Below the pieces are notes generated by a model. The model made no database searches, was not told where the DNA came from, and saw nothing but the letters and a program-made list of their open reading frames with translations. A stretch of DNA of 64,000 nucleotides, taken from assembly GCF_002368335.1 (NCBI RefSeq), contig NZ_AP018288.1, positions 3,367,044 through 3,431,043 of the forward strand, in the 5' to 3' direction. The number at the start of each line of letters is the position of its first letter. Position 1 is the first letter of the stretch. Both the position numbers and the translations under genes were made by a program. This stretch comes from Nostoc sp. NIES-4103. Its GTDB lineage: Bacteria > Cyanobacteriota > Cyanobacteriia > Cyanobacteriales > Nostocaceae. This document shows, one piece after another, positions 52,630 to 62,436 of the stretch.

Positions 52630-53952
52630 TTATCGATAATCTTGTTGTTGAATATCTCGTAAACGAGCGGCATCACGCATACCATATTCAGGACGACAAA
52701 AACGATTTATTTGCATTTCAAAAAATTCCCGATTAGCTTGTAAATGCCTGGGATTTTGGTCTTCTAAGGGATATAACAGTGCAGTTCGTAAAGCTTGAAT
52801 TACCGCAGAGGTGACATTGTACATTGAGCGTTGGAAACTGATTCCCAACTGAATCAACATATCATCTTCACCACGGCAATGTTGTTTATAATACTCAACA
52901 AGATATTCAGGCAAGAAATGCAACATATCTTGCATTAATAGTGTTGGTGGAATGCCTGCTGTACCAACAGGAAATACATCGGCATAGAGAATACCATAGT
53001 GGAAATCTTCTTGCTTATCAGGTACTTGACCTGCCTGAGCATTGTAAGATTTTGTACCACGGAAAGGAGCAGTACGATAAAACACAGCTTCGACGTAGGG
53101 TAATGCTGCCTCGTAAAGCCAGGTAAAGCCTTTAGATTTGGGGATAATTTCGTAGCATTCGCCGCGAATATAAACATGGTGGTAAATGGGACGACCTGCG
53201 ATCGCAAAAATTCCATTCACCAAGAAATTCATGGCATCGGGGACACCTTTAAACCCACCTTCATCATAGATGTCTGACATCTCAAAGAAAACCGGTGCCA
53301 TAACTTCCCAGAACAAGCCCAGATTAGAGTAGTAAGACATCTGGCGGCATTGTTCTAAAAACATATCTGGAAACAGCTTGTAGAGTCCCAGCATCAGGGG
53401 ATTGCCTTGGAAGTATGCCTTGATTGCCCTGTCTGCATTGGCTTTGTACTCTTCGCTATCCAAATAAGCATCAAATTGATTGACTGGCGCGTACATGTGA
53501 CGATGCCAAAGCATAGCCCGCATACAAGCTTCAGCAAATTCCATATTGATGCGATCGTGAAACAAGTGATGCAGTAGCTTTGGCATTTTGAAAGTTTCAC
53601 CCTTTTCCATAAATGCCAAAAGTTCGGGGTGGGCAGTTGCTTCACCACGCCAAATTCGCAAATCGGCATCATCACCTGCATAATGATTGTGCCGCTCTAA
53701 ATATTCTTTGGGCAAGAAATATTTAAAGAAAGGCAACGGTTCTAAAAATACACGTTCGGCAATATAAAGCAAGTCGCGCCAATAAAAATCCATCGGCACT
53801 GCATAAGCTTTATATATACCGATAATTTGCATGAGGTTTTCTGGCGTATCCGGTAACATGGAACCGCCAGCTTCCAAACGATGAATTACTTCTGCGAATT
53901 CATGATTAGAAGGAGGTAATTTAGTTAGGAGTTTATCTGGAGTTTGTACCAT
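52630..53952 (-). CDS. CO2 hydration protein (CupA/CupB, ChpX/ChpY family)
   Basis: 440 residues, a family found only in cyanobacteria. It binds the NDH-1 variant complexes on the cytoplasmic side of the thylakoid and converts CO2 to bicarbonate during uptake. Soluble, rich in His and aromatic residues (for example LLHHLFHDRINMEF and LWHRHMY), with candidate zinc ligands among them. It is last of the run ndhF, carbonic anhydrase, ndhD, cup. CupA (inducible, with NdhD3/F3) or CupB (constitutive, NdhD4/F4) could not be decided by eye; no cupS-like gene follows. Confidence 0.9.
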   Translation of the reverse strand: MVQTPDKLLTKLPPSNHEFAEVIHRLEAGGSMLPDTPENLMQIIGIYKAYAVPMDFYWRDLLYIAERVFLEPLPFFKYFLPKEYLERHNHYAGDDADLRIWRGEATAHPELLAFMEKGETFKMPKLLHHLFHDRINMEFAEACMRAMLWHRHMYAPVNQFDAYLDSEEYKANADRAIKAYFQGNPLMLGLYKLFPDMFLEQCRQMSYYSNLGLFWEVMAPVFFEMSDIYDEGGFKGVPDAMNFLVNGIFAIAGRPIYHHVYIRGECYEIIPKSKGFTWLYEAALPYVEAVFYRTAPFRGTKSYNAQAGQVPDKQEDFHYGILYADVFPVGTAGIPPTLLMQDMLHFLPEYLVEYYKQHCRGEDDMLIQLGISFQRSMYNVTSAVIQALRTALLYPLEDQNPRHLQANREFFEMQINRFCRPEYGMRDAARLRDIQQQDYR

Positions 53953-54141
53953 ATTTCTTTTGGAGACTAGGGATTGGGGATTGGGGATTGGGGAATGGGG
54001 ATTGGGGAATGGGGATTGGGAAGAGATATTTTTATGTTCTAGTTATGTGATTTATCACATGAGTGTCTAGCTTGAAAATAAGGCAAAAGGCAGAAGGAAA
54101 ATTCTAAATTCTCCCTATCCCCCCATCCCCCTATCTCCCCA
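53953..54141. repeat. STRR repeats (GGGGATT units)
   Basis: GATTGGG / GAATGGG units at about 53964-54020 and CCCCCAT units near 54115-54142, filling the gap between ndhD and the Cup gene. Confidence 0.65.
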
Positions 54142-55650
54142 TCATTCTTTGAGGGCTACTTGGGGGGTTACAGTTTTTTCGATGGGGGGAACGGCTGCAA
54201 CGATCGCTGTAGTTGTGGGTTCTGTCCAACGCACTAACCAAGTGGGTTGTACTCCTAAGAAGATGATCAGGGCTGCCAAGATCAGGGCTGGCATTTTTTC
54301 ATACCATTGTACTTGAGGATAGTAAGCTTGGTTGCTGTCAAGTCTGCCGAAACAGGTGCGGTTGAGAAGGATGACAAAGTATACGGCAGTTAAACCAGTT
54401 GCGACTACGCACAATAAAGTGGGGATAGGAAAAACAGAGAAGCTGCCTTGGAAGACGATAAATTCAGCGATAAATCCTGTCATACCGGGAATGCCCGCGC
54501 TAGCCATGCCGCCTAAAACAAGTAGGGCGCTGGTGAGGGGTAAACCACGTATGGGACTCATTAAGCCATTGAGTTTGTCTAGTTCACGGGTTCCCACCTT
54601 GGCTTCTACAACTCCCACCAAATGGAAGAGGATGGCGAGGATAATACCGTGGCTAAACATTTGGGCAACTGCACCGACGAGTGCTAAGGGGGTGCTGGCG
54701 GCGGTGGCGAGGAGAATGTAACCCATGTGTCCAATGGAACTATAGGCTACCATGCGCTTGATGTCTTTTTGAGCGATCGCTACTACAGCTCCATAAATAG
54801 CACTGACTGCTCCCCAAATTGCCAAAGATGGGGCAAGAATACTCCAAGCTTGGGGAAACAACGCCATACCAAACCGCAAAATGCCGTAGGTTCCTAGCTT
54901 TGCTAACACACCACCAAGCAGAACTGCGATCGGGGCGGAAGCTTCTACATAAGCGTCTGGCAACCAAGTATGCAAGGGAACTAAAGGAATTTTAATCCCA
55001 AAACCTAGTATGATTCCAATTAAGAGAATAATTTGCAGTGCTGTTGATAAGCCTTGGGTAGAAATTGCATCATAGTTAAAGCTGGAGGAACCAGTTAGCC
55101 AGACTACACCTAAGAATGTTGCCAGAATCAAAGCTCCGGAAACAGCGGTGTATATGAGGAATTTCATTCCCGCGTAGCCTCGTTTTGCACCACCCCAAAT
55201 GGAAATCAGCAGATAAAAGGGGATTAATTCGAGTTCGTAGAACAGGAAAAATAGCAGTAAATTTTCTGCTAAAAATGCGCCTGCAACTCCACCGCTTACT
55301 AATAAAATTAAGGAATAAAAAAGCCGGGGGCGTTCAATCTGCTGATTGCTGCTGTAAATAGCAATCCAGGTGAGCAAACTATTTAAAATCAACATTAAGA
55401 TGGAAATTCCATCAACCCCAAGTTTATAACTCAAACCAAGAGTTTCATTCCAAGGTAGATACTCTTGTAATTGCATCCCTGGATTGTTAATGTCAAATTT
55501 CAAGAGGATGAAAAGATTCCAGAGAAGAATTATTCCAGAAAGGGTTAATGCTCCTAAACGAATGCGATTGGCAGGAATATTTAGAGGTAAGACTGCGATC
55601 ACAGCCGCAGTCAAAATGGGTAGCCAAATCAAAACACTGAGCATAGTCAA
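54142..55650 (-). CDS. ndhD: NAD(P)H-quinone oxidoreductase subunit 4 (NdhD3/D4 type)
   Basis: 502 residues, 13-14 transmembrane helices, proton-pumping subunit of NDH-1. Family motifs include the conserved glutamate in FFLFYELELIPFYLL and the lysine-bearing KIPLVPLHTWLPDAYVEA. The association with a Cup gene and ndhF identifies the CO2-uptake variant (NDH-1MS or MS'), not the respiratory NdhD1. A 62-bp gap separates it from the carbonic anhydrase upstream. Confidence 0.9.
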   Translation of the reverse strand: MTMLSVLIWLPILTAAVIAVLPLNIPANRIRLGALTLSGIILLWNLFILLKFDINNPGMQLQEYLPWNETLGLSYKLGVDGISILMLILNSLLTWIAIYSSNQQIERPRLFYSLILLVSGGVAGAFLAENLLLFFLFYELELIPFYLLISIWGGAKRGYAGMKFLIYTAVSGALILATFLGVVWLTGSSSFNYDAISTQGLSTALQIILLIGIILGFGIKIPLVPLHTWLPDAYVEASAPIAVLLGGVLAKLGTYGILRFGMALFPQAWSILAPSLAIWGAVSAIYGAVVAIAQKDIKRMVAYSSIGHMGYILLATAASTPLALVGAVAQMFSHGIILAILFHLVGVVEAKVGTRELDKLNGLMSPIRGLPLTSALLVLGGMASAGIPGMTGFIAEFIVFQGSFSVFPIPTLLCVVATGLTAVYFVILLNRTCFGRLDSNQAYYPQVQWYEKMPALILAALIIFLGVQPTWLVRWTEPTTTAIVAAVPPIEKTVTPQVALKE

Positions 55651-55712
55651 TTTCAGTTTGATTAATGGGTAAATTTCAAGTTTTCAGCGTTCTGTTTTAG
55701 ATTCATCAAATG

Positions 55713-56411
55713 CTAGCTAACTATGGTGACACGACCAGTATCTAGATCATAATACCCACCAGCAATGATGAGTTTTTTCTCAGAAACCAACTGCGAGAGA
55801 ATAGGAGATGTTTTTAATTTTCGTATTTGTGACAAAATGTTTGCTTTACAGGCATTTTCTAATTTGTCTCCAGGTTGATTTAAGGATGATTCTATACCAG
55901 GTTGAATAGCAGCCAATAAGGTGGCAATTTGACCAGGAACTTGGGCACCTTTGACTGTGGCGTCTACTGCACCACATCTTTTATGTCCCACTACCATAAT
56001 TACTTTGGAACCTAATACTAAACTGCCAAATTCCAAACTGCCGGTTTCTTCTGGCGTGGCAATATTACCAGCCACACGACATACAAATAAATCCCCAAAT
56101 CCTTGGTCAAAGATAATCTCTGAAGGAACCCGCGAATCTGCACAACCGAGAATAGAAGCAAAAGGTTTCTGACCTTTTGCAACTTCGATGACACGTGTAA
56201 AAGTTTGATTGGGATTTTTTCGTTGTCTTTTGACAAATCGTTCATTCCCTTCTACGAGTTGTTGCAGTGCTTTTTCAGGTGTCAGTTCCTCTTTGGCAAC
56301 TGCTTTTTGGGGAAAAACTAAATCAGAACTTACTCCCGCTGTTACTATGCCTGTACCTACTGCGCCTGCACCTAATTTCAGTAAGTTTCTTCTGGAAAAA
56401 ATTCTTTTCAT
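55713..56411 (-). CDS. Beta-carbonic anhydrase with Tat signal (EcaB-like)
   Basis: 232 residues. N-terminal twin-arginine signal SRRNLLKLG (6-14) and hydrophobic stretch ending near A39, so it should be exported folded to the lumen or periplasm. Zinc ligands C90, H143 and C146, with the D92-R94 dyad (CADSR; GHKRCG). It interconverts CO2 and bicarbonate. The resemblance is to EcaB, a Tat-type beta-CA reported to influence CO2 uptake through the Cup complexes. Its location between ndhF and ndhD in the same operon is direct genetic support for such a partnership. Confidence 0.9.
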   Translation of the reverse strand: MKRIFSRRNLLKLGAGAVGTGIVTAGVSSDLVFPQKAVAKEELTPEKALQQLVEGNERFVKRQRKNPNQTFTRVIEVAKGQKPFASILGCADSRVPSEIIFDQGFGDLFVCRVAGNIATPEETGSLEFGSLVLGSKVIMVVGHKRCGAVDATVKGAQVPGQIATLLAAIQPGIESSLNQPGDKLENACKANILSQIRKLKTSPILSQLVSEKKLIIAGGYYDLDTGRVTIVS

Positions 56412-56488
56412 GGTATTCTCCTCACACTTGAAAAATTGACAGAAAAATCGTGAATTGCTGAACTATTAACAATGAGCTATTAGCCAAA

Positions 56489-58351
56489 CTAAAATATCAA
56501 GTCTAAAAACTGATTTCCCCAGTATGGCCAAGTAACAAACATTCCCAAAACGCTAACTCCTAGCAGAACTGTGAAAGCATAAAACTGAGTTTGTCCAGAG
56601 GTGCTATATTTGAGACTTTCACCACTACCAATGGAAGCTAAACCTACCATATTAACAATACCATCGACTACAAAGCGGTCAATAATATCGGCCAATTTAG
56701 AAATCAGGTCAACACTCAAAACTATGCTCATACGATAAAGTTTTGGTGTGTAAAAATCGTAGGCAATTAAGTCTTGCAAAGGTTGCCAAGGTAGACGAAT
56801 CGGTTTAGGAACGATATTACTCAGATAAATGACGCAGCTAATACTGCAACCAAAAATAGTTGACCAAATTAGTAATAAGGCGACATCTTTATTGAGATCT
56901 GCCCAACTTGGTAGAAGTGATAAGCTTTGTAACACTAAAGGCAGATGTAGAACAAAACCCAGCAAAATCATCATTGGTAAAGCCATAGGAGCGTGAACTT
57001 CTGGCGATCGCTCGCTCATTTGCTTGGGTTTACCACCAAAAATCAGACAGAATTCTCTTGTTAAACTGAAGGCTGTTAAAGCATTGACCGCTATTACCAC
57101 TCCTACCAGCCAAGGTTTAATTTCCCACAGCCCGGAAGCTAATTTCAACAATGCCCAAAAGCTTCCCAAGGGAGGAAAACCAATTAATCCCAAAGTCCCG
57201 ACAATATAAGCTAGTCCCGACATCGGACGGCGTGACCACAGTCCACCTAACTGGCTAACGTTTTGGGTGATGCTGTTCCAGATGATTCCGCCAGTACTCA
57301 TGACTAACAAGGCTGAGGCCAGGGCGTGGGTGAGTACCAACAACAGTGCGGCTTCATCTTGCTGTGTACCTACGGCAATAAACACCAAACCCATGTAGGC
57401 ACTTACTGAATAGGATAAGCAGCGTTTGATATCAATTTGAGCGATCGCAATTATGGAAGCACCCACTGCCGTTACTGTACCAATAGCTACCATTGCGGAA
57501 GTAACTATGGGCGACAGACTCAAAACAGGTTGTAATTTAATCAGTACCCAAGCACCACTGGCAACTACTACCGAGTTCCGTAAAATCGTACTGGGAACAG
57601 GCCCTTCCATCGCTTCATCTAACCACAGATGCAAAGGAAATTGAGCGCACTTACCCATGGGCCCCGCCACCAGTGCCAAACCAACAAGTGCCAAAAGTGT
57701 CGGGTTGACATCAGCAGTAACTGCCCAATTACCTAATTCTGTGTAATTCCAGGTTCCAGCTAGGGGCCAAATTGCCAGCACTCCCATCAGCAGGAATAAA
57801 TCTCCCACCCGCTTGGTTAAGAAAGCATCTCTAGCACCGGTGACAACCATTGGCTGACTAAACCACAACCCAACTAATAGGTAGGTTCCCAAAGTCAGCA
57901 CTTCCAGAATTACATAGCTGAAGAATAGGTTATTGCAAAGGGCTAGGGCACAAAGTCCCGCTTCAAATAAGCCCAATAGAGAATAAAACCGTCCCCAACC
58001 CCAATCCATCTCCATGTAGCCAATGGCGAAAATCTGTGCTAGCAAATTCAAGCCAGCAATCACTACCATTGCGCCTATACTCACTGAGGAAATTTGTAAA
58101 TCAATGGAGAGGTTTAAACCAGCAGTACTCAGCCAAGGTATAAATACATCATGGGGTGGTTGATTCCAACTTGCTGGAAATGCCAAAGTAGAATGGACAA
58201 ATGCTAAAAATGTCATGATTAAATTGACATAACCAGCAGGTCTTGGCCCCGTGCGTCGAATAATTCCCGGCGACCAAGGTAAGGCTAAAAGCCCGCCAAT
58301 CAAGGCGTAGCAAGGCACTAGCCAAACCGTTTCAAGCAAAAATTGAGCCAT
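56489..58351 (-). CDS. ndhF: NAD(P)H-quinone oxidoreductase subunit 5 (NdhF3/F4 type)
   Basis: 620 residues, about 15-16 helices, antiporter-like proton channel subunit of NDH-1. Core motifs: LEVLTLGTYLLVGLWF, KCAQFPLHLWLDEAMEGPVP, and the second-half lysine helix. It is first in the CO2-uptake operon and would carry the promoter upstream. The ATG at 58351 lies directly before the first helix. Confidence 0.9.
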   Translation of the reverse strand: MAQFLLETVWLVPCYALIGGLLALPWSPGIIRRTGPRPAGYVNLIMTFLAFVHSTLAFPASWNQPPHDVFIPWLSTAGLNLSIDLQISSVSIGAMVVIAGLNLLAQIFAIGYMEMDWGWGRFYSLLGLFEAGLCALALCNNLFFSYVILEVLTLGTYLLVGLWFSQPMVVTGARDAFLTKRVGDLFLLMGVLAIWPLAGTWNYTELGNWAVTADVNPTLLALVGLALVAGPMGKCAQFPLHLWLDEAMEGPVPSTILRNSVVVASGAWVLIKLQPVLSLSPIVTSAMVAIGTVTAVGASIIAIAQIDIKRCLSYSVSAYMGLVFIAVGTQQDEAALLLVLTHALASALLVMSTGGIIWNSITQNVSQLGGLWSRRPMSGLAYIVGTLGLIGFPPLGSFWALLKLASGLWEIKPWLVGVVIAVNALTAFSLTREFCLIFGGKPKQMSERSPEVHAPMALPMMILLGFVLHLPLVLQSLSLLPSWADLNKDVALLLIWSTIFGCSISCVIYLSNIVPKPIRLPWQPLQDLIAYDFYTPKLYRMSIVLSVDLISKLADIIDRFVVDGIVNMVGLASIGSGESLKYSTSGQTQFYAFTVLLGVSVLGMFVTWPYWGNQFLDLIF

Positions 58352-59009
58352 GAACTTACCTCAAAACAATTTGCAGCAAAACAAGGCGCAGTTGTAAAAA
58401 AATACAAGCGTTCCTTTTAGGTCATCTCAGTATGGAAACTCAGACAAATTAATTTTTGCTTAATCTTGTTAGATATAGATTAGCCTTATATGTGTCAAAA
58501 GGAAATAAGCTTATTTAGATAATTAAGCGATATTAACTCTAATAAATTCTTATGTATTTTTCTTCAATGGTAAATATTAGTTTAAGTCTATGATTTGACT
58601 TAAGTAATAGTATCTATTGAGTTAAATATATGGGTCATTGGAGCGATCGCACCTAGAAAGCACTAATTTATATCTTCCACCAGTTGCGTTATTGACATTT
58701 TTGTAGGGTGGGCACTGGAAGAGCGTTTGCTCAAAGCTTAATTTTTATGTTGTTGGTAGTGCCCACCTCTGGGTTAATTGAGAGTGGTGCAAGATATCAG
58801 CTAACGAATAAGCAAGATGTTTCTACAGCAATTAGCTTGATAAAATACGTATGGCAACGGTAGATCTATTTGTACTTTTGTGAACACAGCACTAGATTCA
58901 AGATGGACTAGATTGCTGAAAAATTTCACTTTGATGCTGCAATTTTCACCAACGATGGGTAGTATAAATAATAACTATCTGCTTATTTAGTAGCCCTTAG
59001 AGTCTGCTG
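58352..59009. other. Divergent intergenic region (ndhF and DUF4126 upstream)
   Basis: 658 bp, AT-rich. It should contain the promoter of the CO2-uptake operon on the minus side. One long inverted repeat, GTGGGCACT (58708-58716) and AGTGCCCAC (58758-58766), flanks about 40 bp. I did not find a CcmR-type operator with confidence. Confidence 0.5.
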
Positions 59010-59549
59010 ATGATTGAAATCCTAGCTACACTCTCTGCTTCTGCGGCAGCAGGAATGAGAATAGGCATACCGCTATTGATCATTGGACTGTTGCATGGCA
59101 GTAACTTGTGGTCGGAAGTTCCAATTTTATCTCACATTTCTTCGCCAGTCTTGTTAGGCTGCCTCACCAGTTGGTCATTAGTTGAATTACTTGCCTCAAA
59201 AAAGCTATGGGGACAAAGAGTGGTACAGCTAGTTCAGTTATCATTGTCTCCGCTGGTAGGAGCAATTATGGGGTTGGCAGTCGCTGAAGCTACAGCAGCA
59301 CCGAACTGGCTAATTGCTCTAATTGGGGGTTTGTTAGCTTTAGTACTTCAGCTGGTTCAAATTGGTTGGTTTTATCGCTTGCGTGGCTTGCCATTGTGGG
59401 CAGTTTTTCTTCAAGATACCTTGTGCATTGCTTTGGTGCTTTTCGCCTTTGACGCCCCCAGACAAGGAGGATTAATTGCTTTAATTTTGCTCTGGTTCGC
59501 AGTGCGTAGCGCTAAGCAATGGTATGACTGGTATTGGAAGAAAAGTTAG
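59010..59549 (+). CDS. DUF4126 family membrane protein
   Basis: 179 residues with about five hydrophobic helices; small, Gly/Ala-rich, typical DUF4126 start (MIEILATLSASAAAGMRIGIPLL). Function unknown; relatives occur widely in cyanobacteria and proteobacteria as integral membrane proteins. It stands alone between ndhF and hemH. No clear Shine-Dalgarno. Confidence 0.82.
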   Translation: MIEILATLSASAAAGMRIGIPLLIIGLLHGSNLWSEVPILSHISSPVLLGCLTSWSLVELLASKKLWGQRVVQLVQLSLSPLVGAIMGLAVAEATAAPNWLIALIGGLLALVLQLVQIGWFYRLRGLPLWAVFLQDTLCIALVLFAFDAPRQGGLIALILLWFAVRSAKQWYDWYWKKS

Positions 59550-59559
59550 GAGTTAAGAG

Positions 59560-59665
59560 TGAACAGTTAGAAATAAAACTCCTAACTTTTAACTCCTAAC
59601 TCCCAACTCTTAACTCCTAACTCCTAACTCTTAACTCCTAACTCCTAACTCTTAACTCCTAACTC
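59560..59665. repeat. STRR repeat (TAACTCC units)
   Basis: About 90 bp of TAACTCC / TAACTCT units between the convergent DUF4126 and hemH genes. Confidence 0.75.
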
Positions 59666-59672
59666 CTTTGAT

Positions 59673-60839
59673 TTATTGCAAAAGGCCTATCATATGCAAT
59701 AGACCGCGGCCGGTAATCAGCTCGATGATGAGGGCAATAAAGCCCAGCATGGCAATACGACCATTCCAGACTTCGGCGCTAGTAGTCATCCCCCACTCCC
59801 AATTTTCTTGGGGGTACATTTTGACTTTTTTCTTCATCTGGGTAACTTGGGCAAGTTTGAGACTGGGCTTAGTGAGCGCATCAATCACTAGGTCTGCCAG
59901 TGCTTTAATAAACACCGGATGGGTGTTGGGAGCAGGTACGCGACGAAAGTTTTCAATTCCTGATTCTTCAGCTATTTCTCGATACTCAATATCAATTTCT
60001 TGTAATGTCTCTATATGTTCTGAGACAAAACTGATAGGTACGACAACTAAATCTTTGATGCCTTGTGCCCCTAGTTGTTTGAGCGCATCTTCAGTATAAG
60101 GTTGAAGCCATTCTACTGGGCCGACGCGACTTTGGTAAGCTAAGGTATAGGAATTTGGCCGATTGAGGGTTTGCATAATCAAAGCAGTACAATCCTCAAT
60201 TTCTTGCTGGTAGGGGTCGCCAGCTTCTTCAACATAGCTTTTGGGAACACCGTGAGCGCTGAAGAAGACATGAACTTCATTAGGATTAGAAAATTGGTCG
60301 AGTTCCTGGGCGATGAGTTCTGCCATTGACTGAAGGTAGCTTGGTTGTTTGTACCATGAGGGAATGACAGTGTATTCCAGGCGTTGAAGTTTTGGGTCTT
60401 GTTGCCAAAGTCTTTCTAAAAGCCGGAAACTAGAACCACTGGTACTGATGGAAAATTGAGGATACAGTGGTAGTATCACCAAGCGCTCGATGTTATCTTG
60501 GGTAAGTAGAGCGATCGCTTCTTCAGTGTAAGGATGCCAATAACGCATTCCCACGTAAATATTTGCTTCCTGCCCCAAATAACCCAACTGTTCTTTTAAG
60601 GCTTCGCCTTGAGCCTCAGTAATTCGCCGCAGTGGCGAACCGCCGCCGATTTGCTTGTAGTTTTCTTGAGATGTTTTGGTTCGCCGTGAGGCAATGAACC
60701 AAGCTAGGGGTTTTTGCAACCAGCGAAATGGTAGGCGAATAATTTCCGGATCAGAAAATAGGTTATACAAAAACGGCCCAACATCATCTAACTTGTCAGG
60801 TCCCCCCAGATTGAGTAATAAGACGCCTACACGACCCAT
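59673..60839 (-). CDS. hemH: Ferrochelatase with C-terminal chlorophyll a/b-binding-like helix
   Basis: 388 residues. Residues 1-320 form the ferrochelatase that inserts Fe2+ into protoporphyrin IX: YVGMRYWHPYTEEA and the family's FSAHGVP with the catalytic His, then a downstream glutamate-rich stretch. The tail (about 355-388) is a membrane helix with the LHC-type motif (WNGRIAMLGFIALIIE), the hallmark of cyanobacterial and plastid ferrochelatase. That helix ties the enzyme to thylakoids and regulates it when chlorophyll binds. Confidence 0.95.
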   Translation of the reverse strand: MGRVGVLLLNLGGPDKLDDVGPFLYNLFSDPEIIRLPFRWLQKPLAWFIASRRTKTSQENYKQIGGGSPLRRITEAQGEALKEQLGYLGQEANIYVGMRYWHPYTEEAIALLTQDNIERLVILPLYPQFSISTSGSSFRLLERLWQQDPKLQRLEYTVIPSWYKQPSYLQSMAELIAQELDQFSNPNEVHVFFSAHGVPKSYVEEAGDPYQQEIEDCTALIMQTLNRPNSYTLAYQSRVGPVEWLQPYTEDALKQLGAQGIKDLVVVPISFVSEHIETLQEIDIEYREIAEESGIENFRRVPAPNTHPVFIKALADLVIDALTKPSLKLAQVTQMKKKVKMYPQENWEWGMTTSAEVWNGRIAMLGFIALIIELITGRGLLHMIGLLQ

Positions 60840-60935
60840 AGCAGTTACTTTCCCCCAATCTTTTCAGAATTTTTTTACTAATGTTAACAATATATCTTTA
60901 ATTAAATATAAAGGTTAATAGTCAGGAAAGATGTA

Positions 60936-61559
60936 ATGGCAACAATTTTACGCGAATGGAGTTACCGCTATCAATGGTTGTATGATGGCATATCACGTTT
61001 AGCGGCTCTTAGTGTAGGCGGTGAAGCCAGTTTTCGGCAACTTGCTTTGCAAGGCTTAACAATTCACTCAGATAATCAGGTATTAGATTTATGTTGCGGC
61101 AGCGGTCAATCAACGCAATTTTTGGTGAAATATTCACAAAATGTAACAGGATTGGATGCTTCACCATTATCTTTGCGACGCGCACAGCAGAATGTTCCTG
61201 AAGCTAGTTATGTGGAAGCTTTTGCTGAAAACATGCCGTTTGCAGATAATCTGTTTGATGTGGTGCATACCAGTGCGGCACTCCATGAAATGCAGCCTGA
61301 GCAATTACGAAAAATTATTAGTGAGGTTTATCGGGTGCTGAAACCAGGAGGAGTGTTTACACTGGTGGATTTTCACGCACCTACTAATCCGATATTTTGG
61401 CCTGGGGTGTCATTGTTTTTATTGTTGTTTGAGACAGAAACGGCTTGGCAGTTGTTGAAAACTGATTTGGCTGGGTTGTTAACTACAGCTGGATTTAATG
61501 TAGGTAAGCCAAGTTTGTATGCAGGCGGCAGTTTGCAAGTAATACAGGCGAGGAAATAA
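60936..61559 (+). CDS. Class I SAM-dependent methyltransferase
   Basis: 207 residues; SAM motif I VLDLCCGSGQ near 46-55, then GLDASP and the motif PGGVFTLVDFH. Similar proteins methylate small molecules such as quinones or sterols, but the substrate here is unknown. An AGGAA Shine-Dalgarno lies about 8 bp before the ATG. Upstream and divergent is hemH, 96 bp away. It is far from the sterol-type block, so no functional link should be assumed. Confidence 0.82.
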   Translation: MATILREWSYRYQWLYDGISRLAALSVGGEASFRQLALQGLTIHSDNQVLDLCCGSGQSTQFLVKYSQNVTGLDASPLSLRRAQQNVPEASYVEAFAENMPFADNLFDVVHTSAALHEMQPEQLRKIISEVYRVLKPGGVFTLVDFHAPTNPIFWPGVSLFLLLFETETAWQLLKTDLAGLLTTAGFNVGKPSLYAGGSLQVIQARK

Positions 61560-61690
61560 ACTCTAGGGGTATCTTGAGCAGGGGTGTAGAGAAGAGGTTT
61601 GAAGCTGTTGATTTTTTTACCACTAAGGCACTAAGACACAAAGTATTTTCAAGACAGGTAACCTAGGCATGATAATTTCCAATAAAATAA

Positions 61691-61722
61691 AACCCCAGAC
61701 TTAATCAAATCTGGGGATTTTC
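61691..61722 (+). terminator. Candidate intrinsic terminator of the methyltransferase gene
   Basis: A 7-bp perfect stem (CCCCAGA / TCTGGGG) with a 10-base loop, followed by ATTTT. The A-run on the left makes it work equally on the other strand. Confidence 0.6.
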
Positions 61723-62082
61723 CTCTTGAACCACCTTTTTATTTGTAACTTAAAAATAATTGATGCAACATCAACATAATAGACATAATTTTCTTAATTA
61801 TGTCTGTTTAACTGGTGACATAAATGACTTTTGGTATATGAGGTTCCATGAACTTTGATGCCCTGAAGTTTATCACTGCGGTGGAAATATTTTAAGACTA
61901 GAAAAATCTACATATCTGGAAAGTAATTTTAGTAGATATATAACCAGACATAACTCCTGAATTTAAGTCTAACAATTTAATTTCAGGATATTGTGCTGGA
62001 AAATTTTATGAATAAAAATAAAGATAGCCTCTAACAAATAGTAGGGGTTCTTTGTAATAACCTAACCTTATCCAATGTCTGT

Positions 62083-62105
62083 AGTCCGCGCCAGCGGACT
62101 TTTAT
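62083..62105 (+). terminator. Candidate terminator hairpin AGTCCGC/GCGGACT
   Basis: A perfect 7-bp GC-rich stem, 4-base loop, followed by TTTTATT. The same stem sequence recurs at 62236-62251. Confidence 0.5.
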
Positions 62106-62436
62106 TTATATATAGTTTTCTCAGGAATTATGTCTAATTTTTTATTGAAAAGACTTGATTTTTTTCTATAAATAGAGAAAATAAAAATACTACCTGATTA
62201 TTGCCCAATCAGGTAGCAATAAGCCCTTATAGTATGTCCGCTTTAGCGGACTTTATTAATCACATTACAAAGCATAGGGCGAAACTTTTCTTCTGTAAAG
62301 CAGAGAAAATTTTGCAGATTTTCGGGTAAACAGATGATTTATCCTAGTTAGGGTAGGTAACTGTGTCGGGTTGATAACATTGAGGAAACCCTCACTAGTT
62401 AATACCGTATCTGCAAGAGTTACAGGAGACGAGATT

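Larger units (their letters stand above)
61560..62436. other. Intergenic region with four hairpins
   Basis: 877 bp without a gene. It contains hairpins at 61693-61716 (CCCCAGA / TCTGGGG, A-rich before and T-rich after), 62083-62100 (AGTCCGC / GCGGACT), 62190-62216 (CTACCTGATT / AATCAGGTAG) and 62236-62251 (GTCCGC / GCGGAC). No small RNA could be named. Confidence 0.55.

Noticed and set aside
54332..54721. 129-residue plus-strand ORF
   Set aside because: Antisense shadow of ndhD with a composition typical of reversed membrane-protein codons.
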